The position numbers and the translations under genes were made by a program. This document shows, piece by piece, positions 8,801-17,056 of a stretch of 64,000 bases of DNA. Each line of letters opens with the position of its first letter. The first letter of the stretch is position 1. The DNA is taken from NCBI GenBank assembly GCA_913778085.1, contig CAJYXJ010000028.1, positions 18,702-82,701 on the forward strand, in the 5' to 3' direction. The stretch is from an uncultured Chryseobacterium sp. (GTDB taxonomy: Bacteria > Bacteroidota > Bacteroidia > Flavobacteriales > Weeksellaceae). A model generated the notes under the pieces. That model was not told where the DNA came from. It did no database searches and worked only from the letters and a program-made list of their open reading frames with translations.

Positions 8801-11182
8801 ATGAACAAAAAATCGCTGATATGTATTTTGGGTTTTGGCTCACTCGCTTTCGGGCAGGTGAACAAGACTGTAAGTTATTTTCCGCTGAATCAGGTTATGC
8901 TGTCAGAAAGTGTTTTCAGCAGAGCGATGCAGACGGATAAAAATTATGTGATGTCTATGGATCCCGACCGTCTGCTTTCACCTTACCTCAAGGAAGCGGG
9001 TCTTAATCCTGAAAAGCAGAATTACCCGAACTGGGAAAATACAGGTCTGGATGGCCACATCGGCGGACATTATCTCTCTGCATTGGCATTGATGTACGCT
9101 TCTACCGGCGATGCAAAAGTAAAACAGCGCCTTGATTATATGGTCAATCAACTGGAACGCTGCCAAGACCTTTCCGGAAACGGCTATATTTCCGGGGTTC
9201 CGAACGGTAAAAAGATCTGGAAGGAAATTGCGGAAGGCAACATCCGGTCCTCATCATTTGGGCTGAACGACCGCTGGGTTCCTTTATATAATATCCATAA
9301 AACTTATTCAGGACTACGCGATGCCTATTGGTACGCTGGAAGTGAAAAGGCAAAAAAGATGCTGATCCGGTTGACAGACTGGATGGCCAATGAAGTATCC
9401 GGACTTTCCGACGAACAGATCCAGGATATGCTCAGGAGCGAGCACGGTGGGCTGAATGAAGTCTTCGCCGATGTATACGACATTACAAAAGATAAAAAAT
9501 ACCTTCAGCTGGCACACCGGTTTTCCCATCAGGCGATCCTGAACCCGCTGCTGAACGGTGAAGATAAACTTACGGGAATCCACGCCAATACGCAGATCCC
9601 CAAAGTGATCGGTTTCAAACGCATTGCCGATCTGGAACATAATCAGGAGTGGAATAGTGCTGCCGATTTTTTCTGGAACAACGTTACGCACAAACGTTCT
9701 TCGATCATCGGAGGGAACAGCGTAAGTGAACATTTTAACCCGACAAATGATTTCAGCAGCATGATCAAAAGTATTGAAGGTCCCGAAACCTGTAATACTT
9801 ATAATATGCTGAAACTTACAAAACAGCTTTTCGCCACTCTGCCCAAATCCTATTATATGGATTATTACGAGCGGGCACTGTACAATCATATCCTTTCCAC
9901 AGAGAATCATGAAAAAGGCGGTTTCGTCTATTTCACGCCGATGCGTCCCGGTCATTACCGGGTATATTCGCAGCCGCAGACCAGCTTCTGGTGCTGCGTA
10001 GGATCGGGAATGGAAAACCACGCCAAATACGGCGAAATGATTTACGCACATTCGGATCAGGACCTGTATGTGAATTTATTTATTCCGTCCACTTTACAAT
10101 GGTCAGAGAAAAAAGTAATGCTGCGTCAGATCAATAATTTTCCTGAAAATCCGGAAACAAAACTGGTTTTTGATCTTGCCGGAAATTCGGTACTGAATCT
10201 TAAACTCCGGTCTCCGGAATGGGCAACGCCTTCGGAAGTGAAAATCCTAATTAACGGCAAACTGCAAAGCGTACAGCCTGATGCAGACGGCTATTATACC
10301 CTGACGAAAAAATGGAAAAAAGGAGATACGGTGGAAATGAAGCTGCCGATGCGCCTAACCGCAGAACAGCTGCCGGATCACTCGGATTATTATGCCTTTA
10401 AATATGGTCCTGTTGTTCTTGCTGCTCCTTATGGAAAGGAAAACCAGCAGGGGCTTCTGGCGGATGACAGCCGCGGCGGACATATTGCCCACGGTCCGCA
10501 GATTCCTTTAAATGAAATTCCTTTAATCGAAGGAAATGCTTCTGAAGTCCTGAACCATGTACAGCCGGTAAGCGGTAAAAACCTTTCGTTCAGCATCAGC
10601 GGGTTATATCCTTCTGAAAAATTTACCAAAGGGCTTCAGCTGGTTCCGTTTTACACCATTCAGGAAGAACGGTATATCCTGTACTGGCCGCAGGCAGATC
10701 GCAATAAAATAGAAATCGTACAGAAGCAGAGAGCACAGGAAGAAGCCGAAACAAGAAAGCTTGACCAGATTACCATTGATAAGATCCAGTTGGGAGAACA
10801 GCAGCCGGAATCCGATCATTTCTTTGAAAGTAAGGATTCTAATACGGGATATATGGAAGACCGCCATTTCCGGGATGCCAAAGGCTGGTTCAGCTACCGC
10901 ATGAAGAACCCAGGAAAAAATGCAGCTTTCCTGTATGTTATGTATTTTGACAACAATGCCGGACGTATACTGAGTGCCGAAATCAACGGGAAAAAAGTCG
11001 TCGCTAAAAAACTCGAAGGCAAAGCCGGGAATGCACCGCAGTATATGCTTTTACCAATACCCGATTCTGAAAAAAATAAAGAAGATCTTACTGTAAAATT
11101 CTTTGCAGAAGATCAGGCCGTGACCTCAAGAATCATTGAAGTCAGGCTTCTTACCCAAAACTATGAAAAATCCATCAGGTAA
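8801..11182 (+). CDS. GH127 beta-L-arabinofuranosidase (DUF1680), secreted
   Basis: 793 aa from the ATG at 8801, which is preceded by AAGGA and followed by a signal peptide ending near SLAFGQ; the frame extends to a TTG at 8747, which is less likely. GH127 hallmarks are present: GLDGHIGGHYLSALALMYA near the N-terminus, E329-x-C331 in GPETCNTYNM and the double cysteine C398-C399 in FWCCVGSGMEN. In characterised GH127 these residues bind zinc and supply the cysteine nucleophile. After the (alpha/alpha)6 barrel come beta-sandwich domains. The enzyme should release terminal beta-L-arabinofuranose in the periplasm. First gene of the arabinoxylan run and only 20 bases before the esterase gene. Confidence 0.9.
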   Translation: MNKKSLICILGFGSLAFGQVNKTVSYFPLNQVMLSESVFSRAMQTDKNYVMSMDPDRLLSPYLKEAGLNPEKQNYPNWENTGLDGHIGGHYLSALALMYASTGDAKVKQRLDYMVNQLERCQDLSGNGYISGVPNGKKIWKEIAEGNIRSSSFGLNDRWVPLYNIHKTYSGLRDAYWYAGSEKAKKMLIRLTDWMANEVSGLSDEQIQDMLRSEHGGLNEVFADVYDITKDKKYLQLAHRFSHQAILNPLLNGEDKLTGIHANTQIPKVIGFKRIADLEHNQEWNSAADFFWNNVTHKRSSIIGGNSVSEHFNPTNDFSSMIKSIEGPETCNTYNMLKLTKQLFATLPKSYYMDYYERALYNHILSTENHEKGGFVYFTPMRPGHYRVYSQPQTSFWCCVGSGMENHAKYGEMIYAHSDQDLYVNLFIPSTLQWSEKKVMLRQINNFPENPETKLVFDLAGNSVLNLKLRSPEWATPSEVKILINGKLQSVQPDADGYYTLTKKWKKGDTVEMKLPMRLTAEQLPDHSDYYAFKYGPVVLAAPYGKENQQGLLADDSRGGHIAHGPQIPLNEIPLIEGNASEVLNHVQPVSGKNLSFSISGLYPSEKFTKGLQLVPFYTIQEERYILYWPQADRNKIEIVQKQRAQEEAETRKLDQITIDKIQLGEQQPESDHFFESKDSNTGYMEDRHFRDAKGWFSYRMKNPGKNAAFLYVMYFDNNAGRILSAEINGKKVVAKKLEGKAGNAPQYMLLPIPDSEKNKEDLTVKFFAEDQAVTSRIIEVRLLTQNYEKSIR

Positions 11183-11202
11183 TTTAAATAACAGTTCACT
11201 CC

Positions 11203-13122
11203 ATGAATATCCATAAATCAAAAACCGCTTCTTTTCTTATTGTCAGCATTTTCAGCCTGTCCATGATGGAAGCCAAAGTAAAGCTTCCTGCCCTGGTTTC
11301 GGACGGGATGATCCTGCAACGGAATATGCCGCTGAAAATCTGGGGATCTGCCGATGCTGGTGAAAAGGTAAATGTTAAATTTTTAAATAAAACCTACACG
11401 ACCAGCGCCGATAAAAGCGGGAACTGGAACATCATGCTTCCCGAACTGAAAGCCGGCGGACCATACGTGATGACGATCAATGAGATCACATTGAAAGATA
11501 TCCTGATCGGTGATGTATGGGTAGCTTCCGGACAATCCAATATGGAGCTTCCGATGCGCAGGCTGACCCCTCTCTATGGTGAAGAGATAAAGAAGGCAAA
11601 TAATAAAAACATCCGGTTCTTCACAGTACCTCAAAAATACAATTTCAAAACTCCGCAGACGGAACTCGACGGCGGTAAATGGCAATCTACCGATCCGCAG
11701 ACCATTCTGGATTTTTCAGGAGTAGCATATTTTTTTGCCAAAGAAATCAATGCCGAAGATAAAGTTCCGGTGGGAATCATCCATACCAGCCTCGGAGGAT
11801 CTCCGGTACAGGCCTGGATGGACACGAATTCCCTGAAAAAATATCCCGAATATCTGGAGGAAGCCAAAAAATGGCAGAATGATGACCTGATTAAATCCAC
11901 CGAATCCGGTGAGCAGGCAGCCAGCAGAGCCTGGTATACCGAACTTGATCAGAATGATCCCGGACTGGCACAGCATTGGGAAAAAGCGGATGTCGATGAC
12001 TCCGGATGGAAAACCCTGAAGGTTCCGGGATCATGGGAAGATCAGGAAGGATCTTTTGACGGAACGGTTTGGCTGAGAAAAGAAATCAATGTACCGGCAG
12101 GATCAGCCGGGAAATCAGCTTTTTTAAATTTAGGAAGGATTAAAGATGCCGATGTTACTTACATCAATGGCGTAAAAGTCGGTAATGTAACCTATGAATA
12201 TCCGCCACGCTGGTACGACATTCCAGCAGGTGTACTGAAGGACGGAAAGAACATCATTACCGTCCGCATCACCAACGGAAATGGAAGAGGGCAGTTCATT
12301 GCCGACAAACCGTACTACCTGGAAGTCGGAGGTCAGAAAATAGACCTTACCGGAAACTGGAAATATAAAGTCGGGGCAAAAATGTCGAGAGTTGCTCCCG
12401 GGCAGACCTTCATTCGCTGGAAACCGACCGGACTGTACAATTCGATGATCAATCCGCTGACCAATTATAAAGTAAAAGGATTCCTCTGGTACCAGGGAGA
12501 AAGCAATACCGGAAAACCGAAAGAATACGGCAACCTGCTGACGACCATGATTACCGACTGGCGCAACAAATGGAATGAGCAAAACGCACCGTTCCTGATT
12601 GTGCAGCTGGCCAACTTTATGGAAACCAAGAGCCAGCCGGTTGAAAGCAACTGGGCCGAGCTGAGGGATCAGCAGCGCCTGGTTTCCCAGACCGTTCCGA
12701 ATACCGGACTGGCCGTAACCATCGATGTAGGAGAGTGGAATGACATCCATCCGCTGAATAAAAAAGCAGTCGGTGACCGTCTGGCTTTCCAGGCTTTGAA
12801 AATAGCCGATAAAAAGAATATTACAGCAGACGGACCGGTGTACCAGTCGATGAAGACGGAAGGAAATAAAATCATACTTTCTTTCAAAACCGGAACAGAT
12901 GATCTTGCAGGAGTAGCCGAACTGAAAGGCTTTGCCATCAAAAATTCAGATGGAAGCTGGGCCTGGGCTAAAGCAAAAGTCGAAAACAAAAAAGTTGTTG
13001 TCTGGAACGATGATGTTAAAAATCCGGTAGCCGTACGCTATGACTGGGCCGACAATCCGGACGGCAACCTCAAAAACACAGCCGGGCTTCCTGCGTCACC
13101 TTTTACAACAGAAAAAAATTAA
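11203..13122 (+). CDS. Sialate O-acetylesterase-like SGNH esterase (SASA family), probable xylan deacetylase
   Basis: 639 aa with a signal peptide. The catalytic Ser is S112 in SGQSNME and the Asp/His pair is D514/H516 in EWNDIHPLNK, as in SASA-family SGNH hydrolases. Residues ~250-390 are an inserted GH2-type sugar-binding beta-sandwich (WKTLKVPGSWE...GTVWLRKEINVP), a domain order typical of Bacteroidetes SASA esterases found in xylan loci. Although the family name comes from sialate, no sialic acid gene is nearby, so removal of acetyl groups from xylan is the better inference. Sits between GH127 and the GPH symporter with 20-base gaps, clearly one operon. Confidence 0.87.
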   Translation: MNIHKSKTASFLIVSIFSLSMMEAKVKLPALVSDGMILQRNMPLKIWGSADAGEKVNVKFLNKTYTTSADKSGNWNIMLPELKAGGPYVMTINEITLKDILIGDVWVASGQSNMELPMRRLTPLYGEEIKKANNKNIRFFTVPQKYNFKTPQTELDGGKWQSTDPQTILDFSGVAYFFAKEINAEDKVPVGIIHTSLGGSPVQAWMDTNSLKKYPEYLEEAKKWQNDDLIKSTESGEQAASRAWYTELDQNDPGLAQHWEKADVDDSGWKTLKVPGSWEDQEGSFDGTVWLRKEINVPAGSAGKSAFLNLGRIKDADVTYINGVKVGNVTYEYPPRWYDIPAGVLKDGKNIITVRITNGNGRGQFIADKPYYLEVGGQKIDLTGNWKYKVGAKMSRVAPGQTFIRWKPTGLYNSMINPLTNYKVKGFLWYQGESNTGKPKEYGNLLTTMITDWRNKWNEQNAPFLIVQLANFMETKSQPVESNWAELRDQQRLVSQTVPNTGLAVTIDVGEWNDIHPLNKKAVGDRLAFQALKIADKKNITADGPVYQSMKTEGNKIILSFKTGTDDLAGVAELKGFAIKNSDGSWAWAKAKVENKKVVVWNDDVKNPVAVRYDWADNPDGNLKNTAGLPASPFTTEKN

Positions 13123-13142
13123 TTTAATCCTCATATTTAAAA

Positions 13143-14597
13143 ATGAATAATCATCCACAGAAAATATCAGTATCCGAAAAGATAGGCTACAGCTTAGGTG
13201 ACCTTGCGGCCAACCTTGTTTTTCAGACCCTGGTTACGTACCTCGCTTATTTTTATACCGATATTTACGGACTCAAGCCGGAAGATGCTTCCATCATTAC
13301 CCTGATTGTAGGTCTCATCGCAGGATTCGGATTCAATCCGGTAATCGGCGCATTGGCAGACCGGACCAAAACCAAATGGGGAAAATTCCGTCCGTGGATT
13401 TTATTTACAGCTGTTCCTTTGGGAATTGCTGCTCTTCTTGCCTTCAGCACACCCGGTTTTTCATATAAAGGAAAAATGATCTATGCCGCAATTACCTATT
13501 CCTTGCTTTTATTACTGTATGCGGCCAACAACCTGCCGTATGCCGCATTGAGCGGGGTAATTACCGGAGACATGGGAGAACGTAACAGTATTTCTTCCTA
13601 CCGTTTCGTAGCGGTGATGTTTGCCCAGTTCTTCGTGCAGGTATTTATGCTTCCGATCATCCTGTCCGCAGGGCATGGCGACAAAGCAGCCGGTATTGAA
13701 ACGGTAATGACCTGGCTGGCCATCATTGGCTCGGTAATGCTGCTGATTACTTTTTTCACGACGAAAGAAAGGATCATCCCGACCTCCGATCAGAAATCAA
13801 GCCTGAAAGAAGACCTGAAAGACCTTTCCAGAAATAAGCCGTGGATCATCATGCTTACCGTAACGGCCTTAATTTTTATTACATTGGCGATGAAGGGAGG
13901 TTCTTATGTGTACTATTTCAACAATTACGTGGATGAACCGGCTTTGGCCTCTTTCATTTCACCGATCACCAACTTTTTTAATTCCATCGGAATGAATTTC
14001 TTCGGGGAAGACCCGAGGTCAGCAGGATTCGGTTTGTTCAACGCAGGAGGGATCATCATGATGATTGTGGGGATTACCTTTTCTAAAAAATTTGCTGATA
14101 AATACGGTAAAAGAGATGCATTTATTGCTTCCCTCTTTATTTCGACCTTATTTATTGTTGCTTTTATCTTCTATCCGCCCAAATCGGTAGGATTAATGTT
14201 CCTGTCACAGATTCTTCACGGATTCTTTTACGGGATCAGCACCCCGCTTCTTTGGGCCATGATTGCCGATGTAGCCGACTATTCCGAATGGAAAAACAAC
14301 CGACGCGCCACGGCGATTATTTTCTCAGCCATGATGGTCGGATTAAAAGTTGGATTGAGCATCGGAAGCTCATTGGTTTCTTCAATCATCGGGCATTACG
14401 GCTATATTTCTTCGGAAGGAGCCGAAAACGTAATCCAGCCGGAAACCGTAGCGGCGGGAGCCAAAATGCTGGTGAGTATTTTCCCGTCTATTCCGTTCTT
14501 CCTGTCCTGTGGCCTGCTGTTTTTCTATAAAATCAATAAGAAAATGGAAGTTCAGATCGAACGTGACCTTAAAGAAAGAAGAAGAAAAGAGGATTGA
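13143..14597 (+). CDS. GPH-family (MelB/XynB-like) glycoside-pentoside:cation symporter
   Basis: 484 aa with 12 predicted membrane segments. N-terminal EKIGYSLGDLAANLVFQT and the loop GALADRTKTKWGKFRPWI are the family signatures (MelB-type Asp pair and RTKTKWGKFRPW). It imports glycosides, pentosides or hexuronides with Na+ or H+ across the inner membrane. In this operon xylo-oligosaccharides or aldouronates are the expected cargo, processed afterwards by the cytoplasmic GH43. Starts 20 bases after the esterase gene and is followed by two copies of a short repeat before the xylanase gene. Confidence 0.9.
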   Translation: MNNHPQKISVSEKIGYSLGDLAANLVFQTLVTYLAYFYTDIYGLKPEDASIITLIVGLIAGFGFNPVIGALADRTKTKWGKFRPWILFTAVPLGIAALLAFSTPGFSYKGKMIYAAITYSLLLLLYAANNLPYAALSGVITGDMGERNSISSYRFVAVMFAQFFVQVFMLPIILSAGHGDKAAGIETVMTWLAIIGSVMLLITFFTTKERIIPTSDQKSSLKEDLKDLSRNKPWIIMLTVTALIFITLAMKGGSYVYYFNNYVDEPALASFISPITNFFNSIGMNFFGEDPRSAGFGLFNAGGIIMMIVGITFSKKFADKYGKRDAFIASLFISTLFIVAFIFYPPKSVGLMFLSQILHGFFYGISTPLLWAMIADVADYSEWKNNRRATAIIFSAMMVGLKVGLSIGSSLVSSIIGHYGYISSEGAENVIQPETVAAGAKMLVSIFPSIPFFLSCGLLFFYKINKKMEVQIERDLKERRRKED

Positions 14598-14616
14598 TAA
14601 TGAGATTATGCTTTAA

Positions 14617-14691
14617 GTTCCGTAGGAGCGACCTGTTAATAGCAAAAATAGGAAAAGTTCATCAAGCCTCGTAGAGGCGACCTGTTAATAG
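14617..14691 (+). repeat. Two copies of the GCGACCTGTTAATAG interspersed repeat
   Basis: Copies at 14617-14642 and 14666-14691 share GTAG(G/A)(A/G)GCGACCTGTTAATAG. The second begins with a small CCTC/GAGG hairpin. Related copies lie at 21070-21085 (inverted), about 21125-21150 (degenerate) and 21175-21195. Confidence 0.7.
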
Positions 14692-14711
14692 ATAAATTAT
14701 AAAAAATAATT

Positions 14712-15830
14712 ATGAAGAAAGCCATTGCAGTATTAGGAATTTTAGCCCTCACGGTTTCGTGTAAAACGGCACAGACCGCATCAGGCGATTCCCTGAAAGA
14801 TGCCTTTAAAAATAAATTCTACATCGGAACGGCTATGAGCCTTCCGCAGATCGACGGGACGGATGTAAAATCCGACGATATCATCAGAAAGCAGTTCAGT
14901 TCCATTGTGGCCGAAAACTGTATGAAATCCATGTTTATCCAGCCGCAGGAAGGTCAGTTTTTCTTTGGTGACGCCGATAAATTCGTGGCTTTTGGAGAGA
15001 AAAACAAAATGTTCATCATCGGGCATACGCTGATCTGGCATTCCCAGTTGCCGAAATGGTTTTTCGTAGGCAAAGACGGCAAAGATGTTTCCCCGGAAGT
15101 CCTGAAACAGCGGATGAAGAGCCATATTTCCACTTTGGTGGGTCGGTACAAAGGCCGGGTAAAAGGCTGGGATGTCGTGAATGAAGCTATTATGGAGGAT
15201 GGAACCTACAGGAAATCTAAGTTTTACGAAATCCTGGGCGAAGAATTTATTCCGCTTGCTTTCCAGTACGCACAGGAAGCAGATCCGAATGCCGAACTTT
15301 ATTACAATGATTACAATGAATGGTTTCCGGAAAAAGTAAAAACCGTTACCAGAATTGTTAAGGATTTAAGATCAAGAGGAATAAGGATCGATGGAGTAGG
15401 CATGCAGACCCACGTAGGGCTCGACAATCCGAAACTGGAAGAATATGAAAAAGCCATCACCGATTACGCGGCAGCCGGAGTAAAGGTCAATGTTACCGAA
15501 ATGGAAATCAGCGCCTTGCCTTCACCTTGGGGAACTTCAGCCAATGTTTCCGACAAAGTGGAATACGAAGCGAAAATGAATCCTTACACCAAAGGGCTTC
15601 CTGAAAACGTTCAGAAAGAATGGGAAACCCGGTACCTGGATTTCTTCAGGATGTTCATCAAGCATCAGGACCAGATCAGACGTGTTACGTTGTGGGGCGT
15701 TACCGATAACCAATCCTGGAAAAACGATTTCCCGGTAAGAGGCAGAACCGATTATCCGCTTCTTTTCGACCGTAATTACCAGGCAAAACCGGTAGTGGAG
15801 AAAATCATTGAATTAACAAAAGAAAAATAA
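14712..15830 (+). CDS. GH10 endo-1,4-beta-xylanase, lipoprotein
   Basis: 372 aa. LALTVSC (Cys17) is a lipobox, so the enzyme is probably anchored to the outer membrane. The GH10 barrel is complete: WHSQLPKWF at 109-117, acid/base E158 in GWDVVNEAI, and nucleophile E263 in VNVTEMEIS (most GH10 enzymes have TELDI, here TEMEI). It cuts the xylan main chain. The length equals a single catalytic module with no carbohydrate-binding domain. Lies in the arabinoxylan operon between the symporter and GH43. Confidence 0.95.
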   Translation: MKKAIAVLGILALTVSCKTAQTASGDSLKDAFKNKFYIGTAMSLPQIDGTDVKSDDIIRKQFSSIVAENCMKSMFIQPQEGQFFFGDADKFVAFGEKNKMFIIGHTLIWHSQLPKWFFVGKDGKDVSPEVLKQRMKSHISTLVGRYKGRVKGWDVVNEAIMEDGTYRKSKFYEILGEEFIPLAFQYAQEADPNAELYYNDYNEWFPEKVKTVTRIVKDLRSRGIRIDGVGMQTHVGLDNPKLEEYEKAITDYAAAGVKVNVTEMEISALPSPWGTSANVSDKVEYEAKMNPYTKGLPENVQKEWETRYLDFFRMFIKHQDQIRRVTLWGVTDNQSWKNDFPVRGRTDYPLLFDRNYQAKPVVEKIIELTKEK

Positions 15831-15843
15831 TCATTTGTCAGCC

Positions 15844-15923
15844 AAACCTCATAGGTTTCTAAAACCTATGAGGTTTAGCAAACGCACAACAAATCTTCAA
15901 GGTTTTCAAAACCTTAAAGATTT
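15844..15923. repeat. Two adjacent hairpin repeats
   Basis: 15844-15858 and 15862-15876 form a perfect 15-bp inverted repeat (AAACCTCATAGGTTT) around a 3-base loop. 15891-15906 and 15908-15923 form a 16-bp inverted repeat with one mismatch. They lie between the GH10 and GH43 genes and look like palindromic interspersed (REP-like) elements, though they might also trim or stabilise the operon mRNA. Confidence 0.75.
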
Positions 15924-15959
15924 ATAAATAATTTATTATCAAAAAAATCCGAATAAAAA

Positions 15960-16934
15960 ATGAACAAAGCAAAATACCTTTTCCCGAAAGATTATATGGC
16001 GGATCCTTCCGTACACGTTTTTGAAGGCAAACTGTATATCTATCCTTCCCATGACCGTGAAAGCGGCATTGAAGAAAACGACAACGGCGACCATTTCGAT
16101 ATGAATGATTACCATGTTTTTTCCCTTGATAATATGGAAAACGGTGAAATTACGGACCACGGCGTAGTGCTTTCGGTAGAGGATATTCCATGGTCGGGAA
16201 GACAGTTATGGGATTGCGATGTCGCCCATAAAGACGGTAAGTACTATATGTATTTTCCGCTGAAAGATAAAAACGATATTTTCAGGATCGGTGTAGCGGT
16301 AAGCGACAAGCCGTACGGGCCTTTCGTTCCGGAAAAACATCCGATGATGGGAAGCTACAGCATCGATCCCTGCCTTTTTGAGGATGGCGGAAAGCATTAT
16401 ATGTACTTCGGAGGCATCTGGGGCGGACAGTTGCAGCGTTACCGAAACAACAAAGCCTTAGAATCTGCCGTGATCCCGAATGATAACGAGCCGGCGATCC
16501 CATCAAAAGTTGTGATGTTGAGCGACGATATGCTGGAATTCGGTGAAGAGCCGAAAGACGTGATGATCCTTGACGAAAACGGAAACCAACTGCTTCACGG
16601 TGATAAGCACCGCTTTTTTGAAGCTTCGTGGATGCACAAATACAATGGCAAATATTACTTCTCCTATTCCACAGGAGATACCCACCTGATCTGCTATGCA
16701 ACCGGTGATAATCCATATGGACCGTTTACGTTCCAAGGGGAAATCCTGACGCCGGTTGTCGGCTGGACCACCCACCACAGCATTGTGGAATTTGAAGGGA
16801 AATGGTATCTGTTCTTCCACGATTCCGTTCCGAGCGGCGGAAGAACGTTGCTGAGAAGCATGAAAGTCGTTGAAATCGAATATGATAACGACGGCAAAAT
16901 AAAAACCATAGAAGGGATGGAAGAAAATCAGTAA
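15960..16934 (+). CDS. GH43 family beta-xylosidase / alpha-L-arabinofuranosidase, cytoplasmic
   Basis: 324 aa without a signal peptide. The five-bladed propeller catalytic residues are visible: base D15 in DYMADPSV, the pKa-modulating Asp in YSIDPCLF (~residue 139) and acid Glu in RFFEASWMHKYNGKYYFSYS (~222). It matches the family's usual length. Because it stays in the cytoplasm, it most likely splits imported xylo- or arabinoxylo-oligosaccharides delivered by the GPH symporter. Whether xylose or arabinose is released cannot be decided from sequence. Confidence 0.9.
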   Translation: MNKAKYLFPKDYMADPSVHVFEGKLYIYPSHDRESGIEENDNGDHFDMNDYHVFSLDNMENGEITDHGVVLSVEDIPWSGRQLWDCDVAHKDGKYYMYFPLKDKNDIFRIGVAVSDKPYGPFVPEKHPMMGSYSIDPCLFEDGGKHYMYFGGIWGGQLQRYRNNKALESAVIPNDNEPAIPSKVVMLSDDMLEFGEEPKDVMILDENGNQLLHGDKHRFFEASWMHKYNGKYYFSYSTGDTHLICYATGDNPYGPFTFQGEILTPVVGWTTHHSIVEFEGKWYLFFHDSVPSGGRTLLRSMKVVEIEYDNDGKIKTIEGMEENQ

Positions 16935-16943
16935 TCTTGGATC

Positions 16944-16976
16944 AACTTTGTCAGGGCTCATAGCCCTGACAAGTTC
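16944..16976. repeat. Hairpin repeat downstream of GH43
   Basis: GTCAGGGCT-CAT-AGCCCTGAC with flanking AACTT/AAGTT gives a 14-bp stem with one bulged T. There is no T run, so it is more likely a palindromic repeat than a terminator. Confidence 0.65.
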
Positions 16977-17056
16977 CAACAGCCATAGGTGAAACCTCTG
17001 GAAAAATATAGCAGGCAAACCCTGTTCAATTCAATTCAAAATTAAAATAAATCCCG

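Noticed and set aside
9314-10051. Long minus-strand ORF (245 codons) inside GH127
   Set aside because: It lies antisense to a clear GH127 gene, encodes no known domain and follows from the codon structure of the real gene.
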